From NCBI RefSeq assembly GCF_004664715.2, contig NC_051071.1, positions 9,098,809-9,162,808 of the forward strand: DNA of 64,000 bases, given 5' to 3'. The DNA comes from Peromyscus leucopus. Taxonomy: Eukaryota; Chordata; Mammalia; Rodentia; Cricetidae. Positions 1 through 13,079 of the stretch are shown one piece after another (position 1 is the first letter of the stretch; each line of letters starts with the position of its first letter). The translations under genes were made by a program, and so were the position numbers. Under the pieces are notes generated by a model, which ran no database searches, had not been told where the DNA came from, and was given only the letters and a program-made list of their open reading frames with translations.

Positions 1-1254
1 TGGCCAACAATCATGATGTTTGAAAAGTGTCAACACTGAGATTTGTAGTGTTATAGTCTAGATCAAATCTTTTATTTTCTATCTTTTTACTCTTTCTTTC
101 TCTTGTTTTCAGTCCCGAGGTGTACTGCTTCAAGTGGCATGATTCTGAAAACTGAAAAAAAAAATGAATAGAAAGTAGTTGGCCAGAAAGTGCTCTGCAG
201 CCTCAGACCCTTTCATCCAAGATCTTCCTATTGGCATAATAAATGAATGTCTTCTTAGAGGTTCTTATTAAACTTACCAAAATTATTGTTGCCACTGTGA
301 AACTTTGAAATGTCATTGAAGATGGATGATGCTATAAGATGCAGAAATGAAAAGTCCTGTGAATATGGGGCTTCTCTAACTTTTCCCACCAACTATCCTG
401 CCTGCAAAGGCTCTGATTTTCTGAGCCATGCAAAGGTGCTGCATAGATTCACAGAAGCCATCCATGGGAAAGAAACTTCAATGAATTGTCAGTTCCTATT
501 ACAAGTCTGACCTAGACTCTGCATTTCATAGCATCATGGTAATTTTTGTGTTATGGGTAATATCTATAATGAGAGCATTTAACTTCAAATTAGTGATACT
601 TCCAACCTCTACATTGAATAGATGTCAACCTTCCATGCCTTTGAAATTCTTTGTTGACAGTACAGATTATTTTGTTTTTGTTTTCACTTTTGTTTTGTTC
701 TAATAAGTGCAGGAAAGAACTGTGATAACAGAAAATTTATTGGTACGTTCTTGGTTTGGAGTGGGTGTTCAAAAGTCATCCCTCCAAACCCCACAAGGAA
801 AAGTTTTACACACCACGGGCAAATGATGGACTATAGATCCTAAGTGAGTGTGTGGACAGGCAGGTGCAAAGGTCTGCCTATCTTAAAGGCATACCCAAGG
901 GCACATTTTTTCCACCTCATGTTCTTTTTAGTATTTCTTTGAGCCATCTTAGTGGAAAATAAATTCAAAATCTGCTTTGTTAAATTGTTCCAAAATGCTA
1001 CATATACAGTTATATATTAATATTATATACAATGCAGATTTAGATTATATATTTTCAGTAACTGAATCGTCTACTTCTAGTCTTTGGAAGTACCTTCTCG
1101 GTGTGGTGGGTCTAGTGGGAGCACTGATGTAAAACTCAGCCTTCCTTCCAGAATTACAGTTGTTCTTCTCTTTTCTCATTTCATTTTTCTCCATAGAATC
1201 TCATGCTCTGGTGTACATACTGCTTGCTATTTAGCTTGGGGTTTTGTTTGTTTG
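1..1254. other. Unique AT-rich non-coding sequence
   Basis: No repeat family, exon-like frame or RNA gene is recognised. The short frame at 310-510 has no domain, no splice context and ordinary intergenic composition. A very AT-rich patch lies around 1000-1060. Confidence 0.6.
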
Positions 1255-1505
1255 TTCTTGTTTCTTCCAGACCAGACTACATGTCCCGCAAGGGCCAGAA
1301 CTCTGGCCATTTGTCTTTTCATCTTATTTTTGGAGATTTGCTCTCTCACTGTGCTGACTGTGTAGCAGGTTGGTAGAAGGGCTGGGGCCAAAGGCTCTAA
1401 CGCCGTGCCCTATGGATTTGATCATTCATATTTGCAGCCCCCACCCAGTGCTTAGAACAGTGCCTGGAACTCAGTAGAGACACAGGACTTTATAGATTAC
1501 TTACT
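1255..1505 (+). repeat. Probable L2 LINE 3' end, degraded
   Basis: The stretch follows the order of the L2 3' region: a pyrimidine-rich run, a purine-rich segment, then a close match to the AACAGTGCCTGGMAC motif near 1455-1470. It is heavily diverged, as expected of an element older than the mammalian radiation. A MIR tail is the main alternative. Confidence 0.4.
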
Positions 1506-1584
1506 TTCCATCAAGACATCAGTTTTGTTTGGGTTTTATTTTTGTTGTTGTTTTTAAATTTGTTGTTGTTAAGATAACATCCCA

Positions 1585-1804
1585 GGGACTGGAGAGATGG
1601 CTCAGCAGTTAAGAGTGCTTATTATTCTGGCAGAGGACACAGGGTTTGGGTTCCTTAGAACCTACCTGGTGGCTCACAACTACCTGTAACTCCATTTCTA
1701 GGCAGATCTAACACCCTCTTCTGACTTCTGTATGCTCCTGCACACATGAGGTGAACAGACACACACTCAGGCACACATACATACACATGAAATAGAATAA
1801 TAAG
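1585..1804 (+). mobile_element. B2/B3-type SINE
   Basis: The head GGGACTGGAGAGATGGCTCA carries the A box of the tRNA-derived B2 family. It is followed by the usual body (GTGGCTCACAACTACCTGTAACTCC) and a CA-rich, A-rich tail. B2 elements are muroid-specific pol III SINEs mobilised by L1. The copy is diverged and no target-site duplication is clear. Confidence 0.9.
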
Positions 1805-3179
1805 CACCGAGTTTTTAAGGAGATGCAATTCCAGACTTAGAAGCCCTGTTTAACACACTCAGGGATCTTATGTGGCCTGTCACTTATGAGAACCAAAGTC
1901 ATCTCTCAAGTGAGTGACACATCTCCAGGGGTTCAAAGCCTGGAAGCTGCCTTTGTCTGTTTCATGGAAAGAAATAAAAATTTATAGCATCTCTTTCATC
2001 CATGATTTTCTTCTCACTGTGTTATCATTAGAGAGTTCTAAGATTGTAATGCCAGTCTAAGGCACCGCATAATAGATAGTAATTAAAGACTTAAATCTTG
2101 ACTCAAATACTGCAATGATATTGCTGTAAAAAGGAGGAAAATAAATTAAAATCTATTTCAAAGCATTGTATGGAAATACTTATTTGTAAACTCTTAACTT
2201 TGTGTATGTGTGTGTTGCCTTTAAAATAATGGTTATTTTGAGGCAGTGAATAGTCTTAATTTCATCATCTATGCATAAGACTCATATCGAAATAATGAGA
2301 ATTCTTGGTGATTAATTGAGCCACTGAATTGTGAGATCCTAGTTAAATAGCTAAGGCAGAGTGAAATGAAAAAGATGTCTTTTATTCTTTTTTCAAAGTG
2401 TTATAATGGAAACAGAAATAAATTATAATATGTTTATGTTTAGAAAAGAAGACTGCATATAGATATCTATAGTTTGAGAGGGTGGAGGAGTAGAGCTTTT
2501 CCAGGGAAATATGAAATAATACATAATTCAAGATCATTGACATCTCATCTCATAAATATAACTCATTTTATTTATTAATTCCTTGCTTGCATATCCTATC
2601 CTGGAACTTTATTTTGCTTCATTAATGATGGTTCTCCGTTCCCCACCCCTCTCTCCTTGTTAAACTAATTTTCCTTCCCATATTTGGTGAAGGTGATGTG
2701 GGAATAGACGAAAAGTGACGATAAAAGAGAGTGAGAAAGAGCCGAGCTAGTTCTGCCTGCTGGTGACTACCAGAGTCTATTGTCTTTATGGGATTCAGAG
2801 AACTAGCTGGTTCTCCACTTTAAGGAGTGCCCCAACCCCAGCACAGCAAGCTTCCTGCAGGGCTTCCCTCAGCTGATGGAAGCTGAGCTTGCCTTACAAA
2901 CTGTGCATATTCTCGTATAAAATTTACTGCAAACAGTAGAGATACGAACAGAGGATGTATACAGTGGCTTACTGTGTGCTAGCAGGTCTTTTCTGGGCTC
3001 CTAAATGTTAACTGGATAGTAATGTAAGTTATTGCACTCATTAAATTAGGCCACAAACAAGTCAACAGTGATTCAGCAAAATGGCTTTGTTTGTATAGTG
3101 CAAGAAAGTCTGATAGATATCCAGTCACACATTTATGGCTAAATGGATGAAGATTTTAACATTACAGCCTAATAAAAAC
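1805..3179. other. Unique AT-rich sequence
   Basis: Nothing recognisable. A purine-rich patch with a few CpGs sits at about 2700-2750. Confidence 0.6.
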
Positions 3180-3480
3180 CCCATACTGTGTGATTAAATA
3201 AGAGGGAAAGCAGTAAAAAAGAGAAAGCGTAATGACGGTAACATGTAGGTCAGTTACAATTTAATTGTCATTGCACTTCATTGCCGACATATCAATTCTC
3301 TGCTGCTTAGCTGAGCAGAAAACAACAACTTAACATGTACACTGGGCCCACCGACGAGTCGTCAGACCCCCACTTCCATCACCTGCCTGTGACTTCTTCC
3401 TTCGCAGCCACGTGAAGTCTTCCTGCTTTAATAGGATAATCTTGCTGAAAGCCCTGCTGCTTGTTCCTTCCTATGCTCAA
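3180..3480. promoter_or_regulatory. Candidate conserved non-coding element
   Basis: A repeat-free block retains about eight CpGs in an otherwise CpG-poor region. It includes a small inverted repeat GACGA-G-TCGTC at 3353-3363 and a CACGTG-like E-box near 3410. CpG retention without repeats is typical of constrained regulatory DNA, but conservation has not been tested. Confidence 0.3.
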
Positions 3481-5354
3481 TGCATCAGTGATCAGTAAAT
3501 TTACTTCACACTCTACACAGATGCTAAAATTAGATTGTTTGCATTACAACTTTCAATACTTCTGCAACAAGAAACACCTGCCTGCAGATTTATATTGTTT
3601 TGTTTAATGGTTTAAAATAAAGATAGCCTCACAGTGGCAATACCTTGATGTACTGTATCTGAGGCACACAATGGCTGATCATTTTTCTTACTTATCCAAT
3701 TTGTACTGTATTTCTTGCCATATAAGGTATGGCTTCATTATCATTAATTGCAGCTTTAGAAAAACCAAGGAAGTATTTATTCTTGCCAACACCGCTGCAA
3801 TTTTACTTATTCAGTGCAACGAAGAAAAGGAAGGGTAAAAAGCACTGTCTGTTTAACTTTTTCTCCTGGATCTGGATAATTCATACAGATCTCAAAGGGG
3901 CTTTGGCACCTTTTAAAAATGTTAGCTCTAAAGAATTGTCTGTCTAGCACACTTATGCTGATCTATAGTAAAGACTTAACGGAGTACATAACCAAACTAT
4001 TAATTCAGGTGCCTAAGGTGACATTTTTTTAAGCCAGCTTAGCGTAGTCTATTCCACATAGGATAGAGCACAGCTTCTGATATAAAACGACCCAGAGAAG
4101 CTAGGAAACTTTATTAGGATGATTAAAAGTATCAACTTTTTAAAAATGATCCCAGATTTCACATTAATTCTGATTTCTGGAAACCAGGGCTATAGAGTCC
4201 AATTGTTCTCAGTGTGTTTGTTCTTCAGATAGGCTTTCCTCCCTCTGGACCTCACAGTACATACAGATAGAATCCTGTGTCACCTAAGACTGTGAGCATG
4301 GAGTTTAAGATCATTGGCACTTGAAGCAAAAGCTCCAGGAATAATCCCCATCTAGACTGGTGTGCTGAAGAGGATGTAGGCAAGGAGAATGCTTGAGTGT
4401 GCCTGGGGGATTTGAAGAGGGCCTCCTCCTTACTTCCAAGACTGGCTATTCATGACTGGGGAATGCTAATTTATGAGTTAAGAAGTGATAGATAATAATC
4501 TGACACTGTAATCATAAAGAAAATACTTACAGACATTGCATTTCTGGTTTTCCTTCCTTTGGCTTTATTCTCCACAGAGCAGAATTTGCTTCTTTGAGTT
4601 CAACCAGGGAGAAGACCAAAGTAGTGCAGTGCTTTTGGTTTCCATGGTGCTACTTATAAAGATTATGCAAAGTGCTTAATGAATAAGTAACTCCTCTTAA
4701 CACTTTGCAGATGATACACTTAAGAGATTTGGACAAAAATAACAATATGAGTAAAAAGTTAGCTGTAGTGTTCCAAATGCCCGATTTTCTACATACTTCT
4801 GTCCCCTTGGCACAGCCAAATGGCTGTCTTCTTCTGGAGTTATTTTCCAGTATTCTTCCTAATGTCTGGTGCAGGTCAAATTTTGCCTCTGCCTTGGGTG
4901 AGTCTCTTTCTGTCTTGGGTGATCAGTGCTGCTCATCCATTAGATGGATGCAGAAGATGTTTGCCAGGAAACACGTTGTAGGAATACCAGCCACAGGGGA
5001 GGGAAGCTAAAGGAGTCCTGTCACTTCACAACTACCTCATTAGACTTTTAATTTTGCCTTTAATTTTAATTCATTTGTTGAGTGATCATTTACAATTTTC
5101 TCTGCCCCAGTTAGAAATAAATTCTAAGTAAAATACTCATTTGTACAAGAAACATATATTATCTACGGAGGACGAATACACGGATTTTTCAATAAAAAAA
5201 AATGAGCTTTGTAGATTTGCAAGTGCCTGGCCAGCTAAATATAGAAATGTGTTAATTTCAAATTCATAACAATGGCTTTAGCTGCATTATTGTTCAAAGA
5301 GCTTTTTTAACCATATGTTAACTTACATGAAAATAGCTTGAAGAAGCATTGGAG
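3481..5354. other. Unique AT-rich sequence
   Basis: No repeat, exon or RNA gene recognised. The open frames at 3729-3947 and 4705-5010 have no family features and no coding-like context. Confidence 0.6.
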
Positions 5355-5455
5355 GAAGCAGATTTCAGATCATAGGTTTGAACCACACTTATGACTTACC
5401 CAGTGCTTTAACCTTGGTCAAATAATGTCATGTCCATTTTAGCTTCAAATTAAAG
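5355..5455 (+). repeat. Probable MIR SINE
   Basis: The order of motifs (GGTTTGAACC, then ATGACTTACC, then CCTTGGTCAAATAA) follows the MIR core at high divergence. Called from remembered consensus. Confidence 0.45.
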
Positions 5456-5664
5456 AGAACTTGGCCACTTCCTACTATCAAACTCCATTTCGTGACTTGG
5501 AGAGTAGATTCTCTACCCATTGCCAGAATATTGAGGTCTTAATTTTTGCTTGGCTTGGTGGCTATAATTGTGAGGCTAGCCAGTGTTCTCTGAGACTAAT
5601 GGAGATTATTTCTGAAATCAGTTGTATAGATGGGTATATAGGTATGGAACAACAGAGAAAGCAC

Positions 5665-5666
<2 letters not shown>

Positions 5667-5718
<52 letters not shown>
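5667..5718 (+). repeat. (TG)26 microsatellite
   Basis: Uninterrupted 52-bp alternating TG run. It should be length-polymorphic and can adopt Z-DNA under supercoiling. Confidence 0.98.
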
Positions 5719-5719
<1 letters not shown>

Positions 5720-7739
5720 TGCCATACTTCATTTAACAGGATGGACTTCTACCTTCTCCAAGATATGCCTTTCATAAGCTTATCTGAATCCTTGACACCA
5801 TTTTTGGAAGCCCATTAGACTTAAGAGTGATTACAAATGAAAGAGGATGCTCAGTTACTTGCTGACAGTCATGCTTTTTAAATGTCATGCTGTATATTCT
5901 TACAGATCCTGATTTCACACTCAGATGCTCAGCCTCACATTTATGTGTGTCTTCTTTGAGATGAATATAGTGGCCTTCCCTACCTGGTATTACCATTCCC
6001 TGCCAAGAAAATAAATAACACAAAATTTGGGGAAGAAAAAAAAATCAACCAAGACATCTTAAAATTTTATCTAATGTATTTTCCCCATTGATTCTTCAAT
6101 GTTTATACATTTATGAGTGCCTATGAGTAGTGGCCCCATGCCTAGCACCATGCTTCTAGGCAGTTAGTTTCTCAAATAAAATGGCAGATATTTTCATTTC
6201 CCTAGGGTCACACCAGACGTCTATTTCTTTTTATCTTTCCTTATTAAATTATGTTTACCTGAATACATCAGGTTCATTTCACCTAGGCAGGATGTCCCAT
6301 TAAGCATGACAAGCAGAAGGTTGCAAGATTAATGCCCTTCCCTAGCATGAATTAGTGTGTCAGCATCTTTCCAGACCCTGGACCAGAGTATATAGGAAGA
6401 ATTCCATAATGGATCTTAGCCTCTAACTGAACTGCTCTAATATTATTCTTATAACAAGACTACTTTTAAAGAGCCTCATTATTGGCTTCATTAGATATGT
6501 TACTTGCATCAGTGGCCATAGTAACATGTATAATATAGGAGAGGTTAACACAGCATATTTTTTATGCATTATATGGCATACAGCTTGAAGTAGCCAAAAG
6601 GTTTATGGCGATGTAATTGGTAGTTAGTGTGAAATTTGTAAGACAAATAGACAATATCTAGGGTTACCCCTCTAATCCTCTTCTTTCAGTTTTTTACAGC
6701 CACCAAAGGGCCTCATTAAAACAGCAGTCAGCACCTTAGTGAAAAGATACAGTGCTCAGAGTGCCCAAATGTGACAGAAAATCTGCATTTTGTAAATCTG
6801 ACACCTTTGATAGATTATACAGTGTGAAGCCATTTCTTCTAAGCATTATGATCACGCTAAAGGTTCTCTTCTGAATCCAACTTTGCTATATTCACTAGCT
6901 ATAACAATGTGAAAAAGGGCCAATTGAATAAAATGAAGGTGGAGAGGAACCTTTTGCTGCTGCAATACAGAGCTGTGCATGCAAAGGGTCTGGAGAAGAG
7001 CTGTGGGTTTTTCCAAGGACCATTCAATCTTGGGGTAACACTGCTTTGCATATTAGGATATTGCTTATGAATATACCAGTGGAGTTTGTGGAGAACAATA
7101 CTTAGGCTTGCAGATGAAGAAATTAGTTTTATATCTTACATGAGAATGATCACTGACTTTTCATCATTAAAAAAAAATACAATGCTTTACAAGTGTAAAG
7201 GACTAAGGGAGTCAATGAATACCTTACTCTTTATTTCACAAAACATATCTGTGAAATCTGAGACTTTGGAATGAGGCAGTCCAATACAAATGCTGCAAAC
7301 ATAGGCAAACCTTCTCATTTAACTCAAGGTAGCTGCCATAGCAGAACAGGGCATGTTTAAATGACAAGTGAATTGTAGCAGTGTTGCTGCAGTTATCTTA
7401 AGCGAAGACCCCACCCTAACCATTCTTCCTCCCAAGCCAGCAGAAGGGTTTGGCTTGACCCCTTTCCTGGGGAGTTTAGTCCCCAGTGCTCCATTCAGTA
7501 TTTATGTGGACAATGAACAAACAACAAAGATGGAAACTAAAGAAGAATCCGCAGAAGAAATTGCCTCTAACAGTTCTATTGGATGTAAATTTACACTTTC
7601 ACTGTCACCGTAGGGGAGAATGGTGAGGTACTATAACAGAACTCTCATAACATTCCTCCCCATTTGGCTCTGAAGCTAATGTTTACTAGCTGTTATTGGA
7701 GCAGAACTGTAAGACACCCTCTCAGATCCTTTGCACTGT
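5719..7739. other. Mostly unique sequence with a possible L2 trace
   Basis: About 6120-6190 has a GCCTAGCACCATGCTTCTAGG string resembling an L2 tail. The stretch 6660-6870 is repeat-free and could be a weakly constrained element. An 82-codon frame at 7368-7613 starts at GTG and has protein-like composition rich in Glu, Lys, Thr and Ser, but no family was recognised. Confidence 0.5.
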
Positions 7740-7775
7740 CCTATGACTGAACACTGCCCTATGACTGAACACCGT
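7740..7775. repeat. 18-bp unit duplicated in tandem
   Basis: CCTATGACTGAACACTGC is followed directly by a copy differing at two positions near its end. It looks like a local replication-slippage duplication. Confidence 0.85.
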
Positions 7776-9742
7776 CCCTGTACAATTATTCCTGGCAATT
7801 CCAGCAAGGGGAAGCAAGTCCACATCCCACTCTCCTGAGACTTTTTTTTTTCTGGTTAAATGATACCTCAGTGAAATTTCTTTACTCAGAAAAGAAAAAG
7901 TCTTTTAAATAGATGTCCAGACCATTGACATGTAAGATTTATAAATCTGATGATGAATGCACACATTATTTAATATAATAGTATAGTATATTTACTCAAC
8001 AGTAAAAAGATAGAAAAGATGACTAAGCCTCTCTTTGCCTTATGTTTTAAATGCACAGCTTGGCAACAGAGTGCTATGTGTAACAGCTGTAATTCAAACG
8101 AAGACACATCTGCCTGTTGTTTATATTTTCATATTGAAAGTATTCGAGGACAGACTGATAATCAGATTTAGACATGCCAAGGTAATCACTTGTCCTTCTT
8201 CTGAAATACACATGACCATTTATTTATTCCTGCTGAAATTCCTCTCTCAGGATTTGGTGTATACTGACTTTGAGTCCATTTACTAAAAGGGTTGGATTTT
8301 TCCCTCATTGTGATAAAAGAAACCAGTTTCCATTTAAATGATTCCATGTAAGTATTTGTAGTTATTAATGCAGCTTACAAAGGAAACATTTCAATGACAG
8401 GAACCTTGAGAGTAATCCTTGATGATCTGGAATAGATATGGCGGGTTTTTTTTTTTTTGTTTGTTTGTTTGTTTGTTTTTTGTTTTTTTTAAACAATAAT
8501 CTGGGTCAGTCCTACTTTTGCTTAATTCAGGGTTTTTTTTTTTTCCCTTTCTTTTCTCTTTTTTTTGGGGGGGTGGTCAGAGCTATTAAATTTTAGTCAG
8601 TTGATAGAGGGAGTGGCAGGGCAGCCTTCTTGGCTAAAACACCTACTTGAAATTACTCTTTGGGAGAAAAGAGAGAGGCAGAGAGAATTGCCTCATCAGA
8701 CCTGTCCTTCAACCAACCAATCCTGCGACTCTCTCTATTCTTAATTGTTGACCTCTCCCATGTGGGTCGTGCGATGTGGTAGCAACTCTCCCTTCAAATA
8801 AAGATCCATGGTACCTCATCAGAATGTGCTTGTTAACAATGATAATGGTTCACAATCTGCACTTAGCCATGTGAAATACAATATCCTCCTTTAGAATGTG
8901 GAGGTTTCAGGCCTAAATTAATACCTTGGTATGTGTGTCATTATATTATCTGAAAATCATTTCGTATGAAAGGCAAAATATCTGTGGGTGCTTTTGTTCT
9001 CCAAAGAGTTTGAAGTACTGAATGTATTGAATTTGGGAGAAGAAGTTATTGTGTGCTATCTACTGCTAATTGCTGAATATCCTTTAGCCTTTAAAATGCG
9101 GTCTTTACTTTTGAGTTTCAAGCATCTAAAAAACACATTTTAGAAAGTTATATTTTTCTTATCAAATAAATATTTGAAACATATGTTGCATTATATTAGT
9201 GGGCTTGGACTTTTTTTTAAATCACATTTTAGAGTGAATTCTTTTGGCATACATGGCTGGCCTTGCCCTGCAAACTGAACTTAAACAGGGCATCATGAAT
9301 AGAATGTGTGGGTTTAAAATTCAATGGGTTATTCACATCTGTTAGGTGCGAATTAAAGAGCACTGAAATAGTGCATTCTTATGTCTTGAGCTGTCACTGC
9401 CAAAGGCTACTGACGAGTCTGTGTCAACATCTGTGTTAGCTCTTCTGGAGCTTTCTTGAAGCTGTGTGGCTGAACATTTTATTTACAACTGGAATTTTTA
9501 GAAGTAGTTTTAAGCCTATGCTTGATGCATTATTTTACTGAAAGTTATTATTAGGAGTATTATTTAGGGATTCTATGTACAGTTAGCTGGAAAGAACATT
9601 AGCCAAATGTTGTGATTCATATTATTGAAAGGACGTCAGCTTCTTGAAACAGTAAATAATGTAATAAAAATAAATAAAGGTACCTGTATTTTGACAGTGA
9701 TATTCTGCCTTTGGTTTCCCCATTCGTAAGCACAAACACACA

Positions 9743-9745
<3 letters not shown>
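7776..9745. other. Unique sequence with T-rich low-complexity patches
   Basis: T-rich tracts occur at about 8442-8490 (with several TTTG units) and 8530-8575 (ending in a G7 run). Otherwise nothing recognisable. Confidence 0.6.
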
Positions 9746-9823
<78 letters not shown>

Positions 9824-9826
9824 TCT

Positions 9827-9869
<43 letters not shown>
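9746..9869 (+). repeat. Compound (TC)n(AC)n microsatellite
   Basis: About 85 bp of alternating CT with a single interruption near 9821 runs directly into about 39 bp of AC. The pyrimidine half is a mirror repeat able to form H-DNA; the AC half can form Z-DNA. Frames on both strands through this tract encode only Ser-Leu, Arg-Glu or Val-Cys runs. Confidence 0.98.
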
Positions 9870-9872
<3 letters not shown>

Positions 9873-9929
9873 ATTCAAATGCCTTTCTTTCTCTGACAAA
9901 AATATTCATTAAAAACATTTCACTGTGCT

Positions 9930-10160
9930 GCCTTTTAATATAGCACGGGCATTCAACCTGCACGGGAAGCTTCCTGGAACCGCACAAATACTGTGTAATT
10001 ATCTGGTGGCTCCCTGCTGGCTGCTGCATATTCCAAGCACAAAGTGAGCGGTGCATTTCCAGAGCCGACTCCTGTCTTCATTGTCCCTGCCTGGAATATG
10101 AAGCCTCACTTCATTATAGGAGACCTGATCAAACTTGATAGATTTAGCCATTATTCTTGA
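9930..10160. promoter_or_regulatory. Candidate conserved non-coding element
   Basis: A repeat-free block between simple repeats retains CpGs (GCACGGGC, GAACCGCAC, GAGCGGTG, AGCCGACT) and a GTGTAATTATC homeodomain-like motif. Conservation is inferred, not tested. Confidence 0.3.
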
Positions 10161-11379
10161 CTGTGTCAACTTTCCGCAGCTTTCCCCCTCCTTGGGCTCT
10201 TTTGTTTTGCCACCCAGGGAATGCAGAATATTCTGAGCTTAGGTTTCTCTTTTTCTAGCCTCTTCTCTTTCTTCCCTCCCTCCCTGGGCTCTCTCAACCC
10301 CCTCCTTCTCCCTCCACCCCATTTCTTTCCCTATCTTGCCTGCCTGCTCTTTCTCTCCCCCTCCCACCCAAACAAGCCAAGGATTCAACAAATAATGTTC
10401 CTTCCACATCATGTGATTCAAGGAAAATAAGGCTTGCAATTTTTCTCTCAATTGTCCTCTTTGGTTTTGATTTTTTTTTCAGTTACTATAAAAGAATTCT
10501 GCAGTAATGTTGACACACAAGGCAGAAATTCTTTGAAAATCCTTTTCTATGTTCTGTTACTGGCTCAGCAACTTTTGCCCTAGGTTGTTGTGGTGTCAGT
10601 TGGATTTTTTTTTTTTTTTTTGGAGGGGGGTGTCTGTTTCATGACAACTTTCAAGGAGGATTTGAGAGTTCATATTTTCAATGATCATCCACATCAGGCT
10701 GTCTATCTTATCACATTTCTAAATGTCTTAATGCATTTTCTTTGCAGAAGACATTAGCTCTTTCTCTAGGTAAATCCTGGTGTGGATACAACTGGCTTGG
10801 CAGAACAGGTTAGTTACTCTGTAGTTTTGAGAATTGCTATCCTAGCTCTCACAATGAATTAGTAAATTAAATAAAACAAATAATAATCCCTAACAACATA
10901 GCTGGAACTAGGGACCCTCCGACTGTCATAGAACACATGAGCTAAGCATAGCAAGAACTACTGCACAGGAAGTTCCAGTTCTCATTGACTCTTATTTGTG
11001 AAGATGTTTGTGGTCAAGACTATGTTACCTAATTAATAAATATTTTTTGCTTATTTTTGGGATCCCTCTAGTGAAGCTTGGGTGCTTCTTACAGGTAAAA
11101 AAAATGATGCTTATAAAGTCCAAATTATTAATATGTTAAATAAAGTATAATGGTCTAAAAAATGTCTCCTTACTCCCCACTGTCTCTCCATAATCCAAAC
11201 CATTCCCAAGGCCCTCCCTTTTTATTCTCATTTTTGGAAAGCCAAAGTCAGGTTCCAGCTACGATGCTTTCCAACAAGTTTGTTCCTTGGATTCTGATTG
11301 GCACATCTTGTTTTGTTCCACAGACTATAAGGTAAGAAACCACTATTGCTTGAACTTTATATTATCCTGCTTCAATTAA
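10161..11379. other. Non-coding sequence with a polypyrimidine tract
   Basis: 10255-10372 is almost pure pyrimidine on the + strand (CTT/CCT-rich), and a T17 run lies at 10605-10621. Apparent open frames on both strands across the pyrimidine tract are compositional. The rest is unremarkable. Confidence 0.6.
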
Positions 11380-11800
11380 AAATAAAACAATTATTTTTAA
11401 GAGTGGCAATTTCAGTCCCACCAAGAGCTTCATGGCATCTTAAAATGTAAATTGCCATGAAGCAACACAAAGGAGAAAGGGAAGATTTTTGAAGGCAATC
11501 GCACTGATCACTTAATTCACTCGCTGCATATCCACTTGGCATAAGGTAATTAGAGTGCCACATTGCTGCAAAGACAGAAAGCTTAGGGTCCCATTCTGAC
11601 TCACCCAGACGATAATACATGATTAGAAGTCAGTGACAGATCACAACTGCTGAATGACCCACCAAGGTCTTATCAAGGGCAAATCGAATAATTAGCATGC
11701 ACTTCGCTAGCAAAGGAGTACAGTGCTATTGTTCCCGTACAATCAAATTAGCCCTGCCAATGAGGTCAGTGTTCTGTGACCTTAGAGACATTTCACATTT
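11380..11800. promoter_or_regulatory. Candidate conserved element with a perfect hairpin
   Basis: A repeat-free block with many TAAT/ATTA cores and isolated CpGs. It contains a perfect 11-bp inverted repeat, GCTTCATGGCA (11427-11437) and TGCCATGAAGC (11453-11463), with a 15-bp loop. Regulatory function is inference. Confidence 0.35.
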
Positions 11801-11805
11801 ATTTC

Positions 11806-11824
11806 CCCCCCTCCTCCTCCTCCT

Positions 11825-11907
<83 letters not shown>
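11806..11907 (+). repeat. Compound (TCC)n(TC)n(AC)n microsatellite
   Basis: A short TCC array (about 11806-11828) leads into about 46 bp of CT and about 33 bp of CA. It has the same CT-then-CA order as the array near 9.75 kb. Confidence 0.97.
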
Positions 11908-11911
<4 letters not shown>

Positions 11912-13079
11912 AATAAACACACATGCACACACATGCAAGCATACACTGAACCAGTGTCCTGTGGACACTAGAAACATATTCTATAGAGGCATTTTTGATG
12001 TACATCACTGACTCTTTAGTTTATCGTATGTGAATGAGGAAAGCAGCTAATGTAGTCTGACCCTGGGGGACACATATGTAATGGAGCTACTTTGACATAA
12101 ATTCAAGCATCTAGTGAGGCTTGGATCACACATTATTGCTCTTAATACGTCTGCAGCATCAGCTGAGTCCTAAAGAAGGCTCATTTTGAACTGCAGTTCT
12201 CTCCTTCCTTTTAGCATTCAAAGTCATAGGTCACCTGTCTACTTTACTTCTCCTTCTGACATTTTCTCAAGCATTGTGTGGTGCTGTGACCATTTCTCCA
12301 AGAAATGATCATATTTTAGAAATGTCTGAGTTCTCAAATGTCCCCCAGTCCACCCAGCAGCCAGAGCATCAACCAATTGTGGCATCAACTCAATGGACTG
12401 GATTTTATTTTAGATTGCAGTTGCCTCAGGGTCCAAGACTTTCCTCCATGGGTTACACACTGACCTGTGGTCTGCAAAGTTGTCCTGCCTGCTTGGTGAG
12501 ACCCAGACAGAGGACTCAATACCATGTGCCCAGCCAGCTCAGGGACTGCTAGGTTGTCTGGCTTGAAGTCTCATTTGTTCTTCATCCTGAGCCCTGTGTT
12601 TACCAAACTAAGGAAGCTGCCGCCTTTCGCGCTGCACAGAAGCATATGTCCCCGTTTCCCATCATCCCTCTGTGCCTTCGCTGCACCTGGGTCACTGCCA
12701 CCCACCCACTCCACATGACCTGCTTCTGAATTTTCCACTGATTCTTTGAAAGATGTGTTTACATCCTGTCTATTGAAAACCCAGTTTTGTGTTCCTTCAA
12801 GAGGATAATGAAGATATTTCCTTCCCTAAATAATTCAAGTTTTTATTCTCTGAATCTTGCCCAGACATAATTCACAATTTACTACTATTAAGATATGGCT
12901 CATACTAGCTGAGATTTCATGACATTTTGGGAAACATCAAGTCCAAATTTTAGTGTTAATGAGAAGTCTGGGGAATATGTTTTGGCAAAAGGGAGGGGCT
13001 CTGGCTTGGGGCTGTCATTGGAAAGGTGGAGGCTGCACAAAGTGTGAGAAGCTTTTGCAGTATGATGCAATGGAGAAGC
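11908..13079. other. Unique sequence
   Basis: Nothing recognised. A small CpG-bearing patch with GCCGCCTTTCGCGCTGC lies near 12620-12637. The 12274-12718 frames lack any gene context. Confidence 0.55.

Noticed and set aside
1585..1660. tRNA-like A box
   Set aside because: Part of a B2 SINE, not a tRNA gene.
5667..5718. Possible CRISPR-like or tandem array
   Set aside because: Plain dinucleotide repeat without spacers; a mammalian genome has no CRISPR arrays.
9617..9899. Arg-Glu, Ser-Leu and Val-Cys repeat peptides
   Set aside because: Translation of the (TC)n(AC)n microsatellite on both strands.
11697..12011. Ser-Leu/His-Thr repeat peptide
   Set aside because: Translation of a compound microsatellite.
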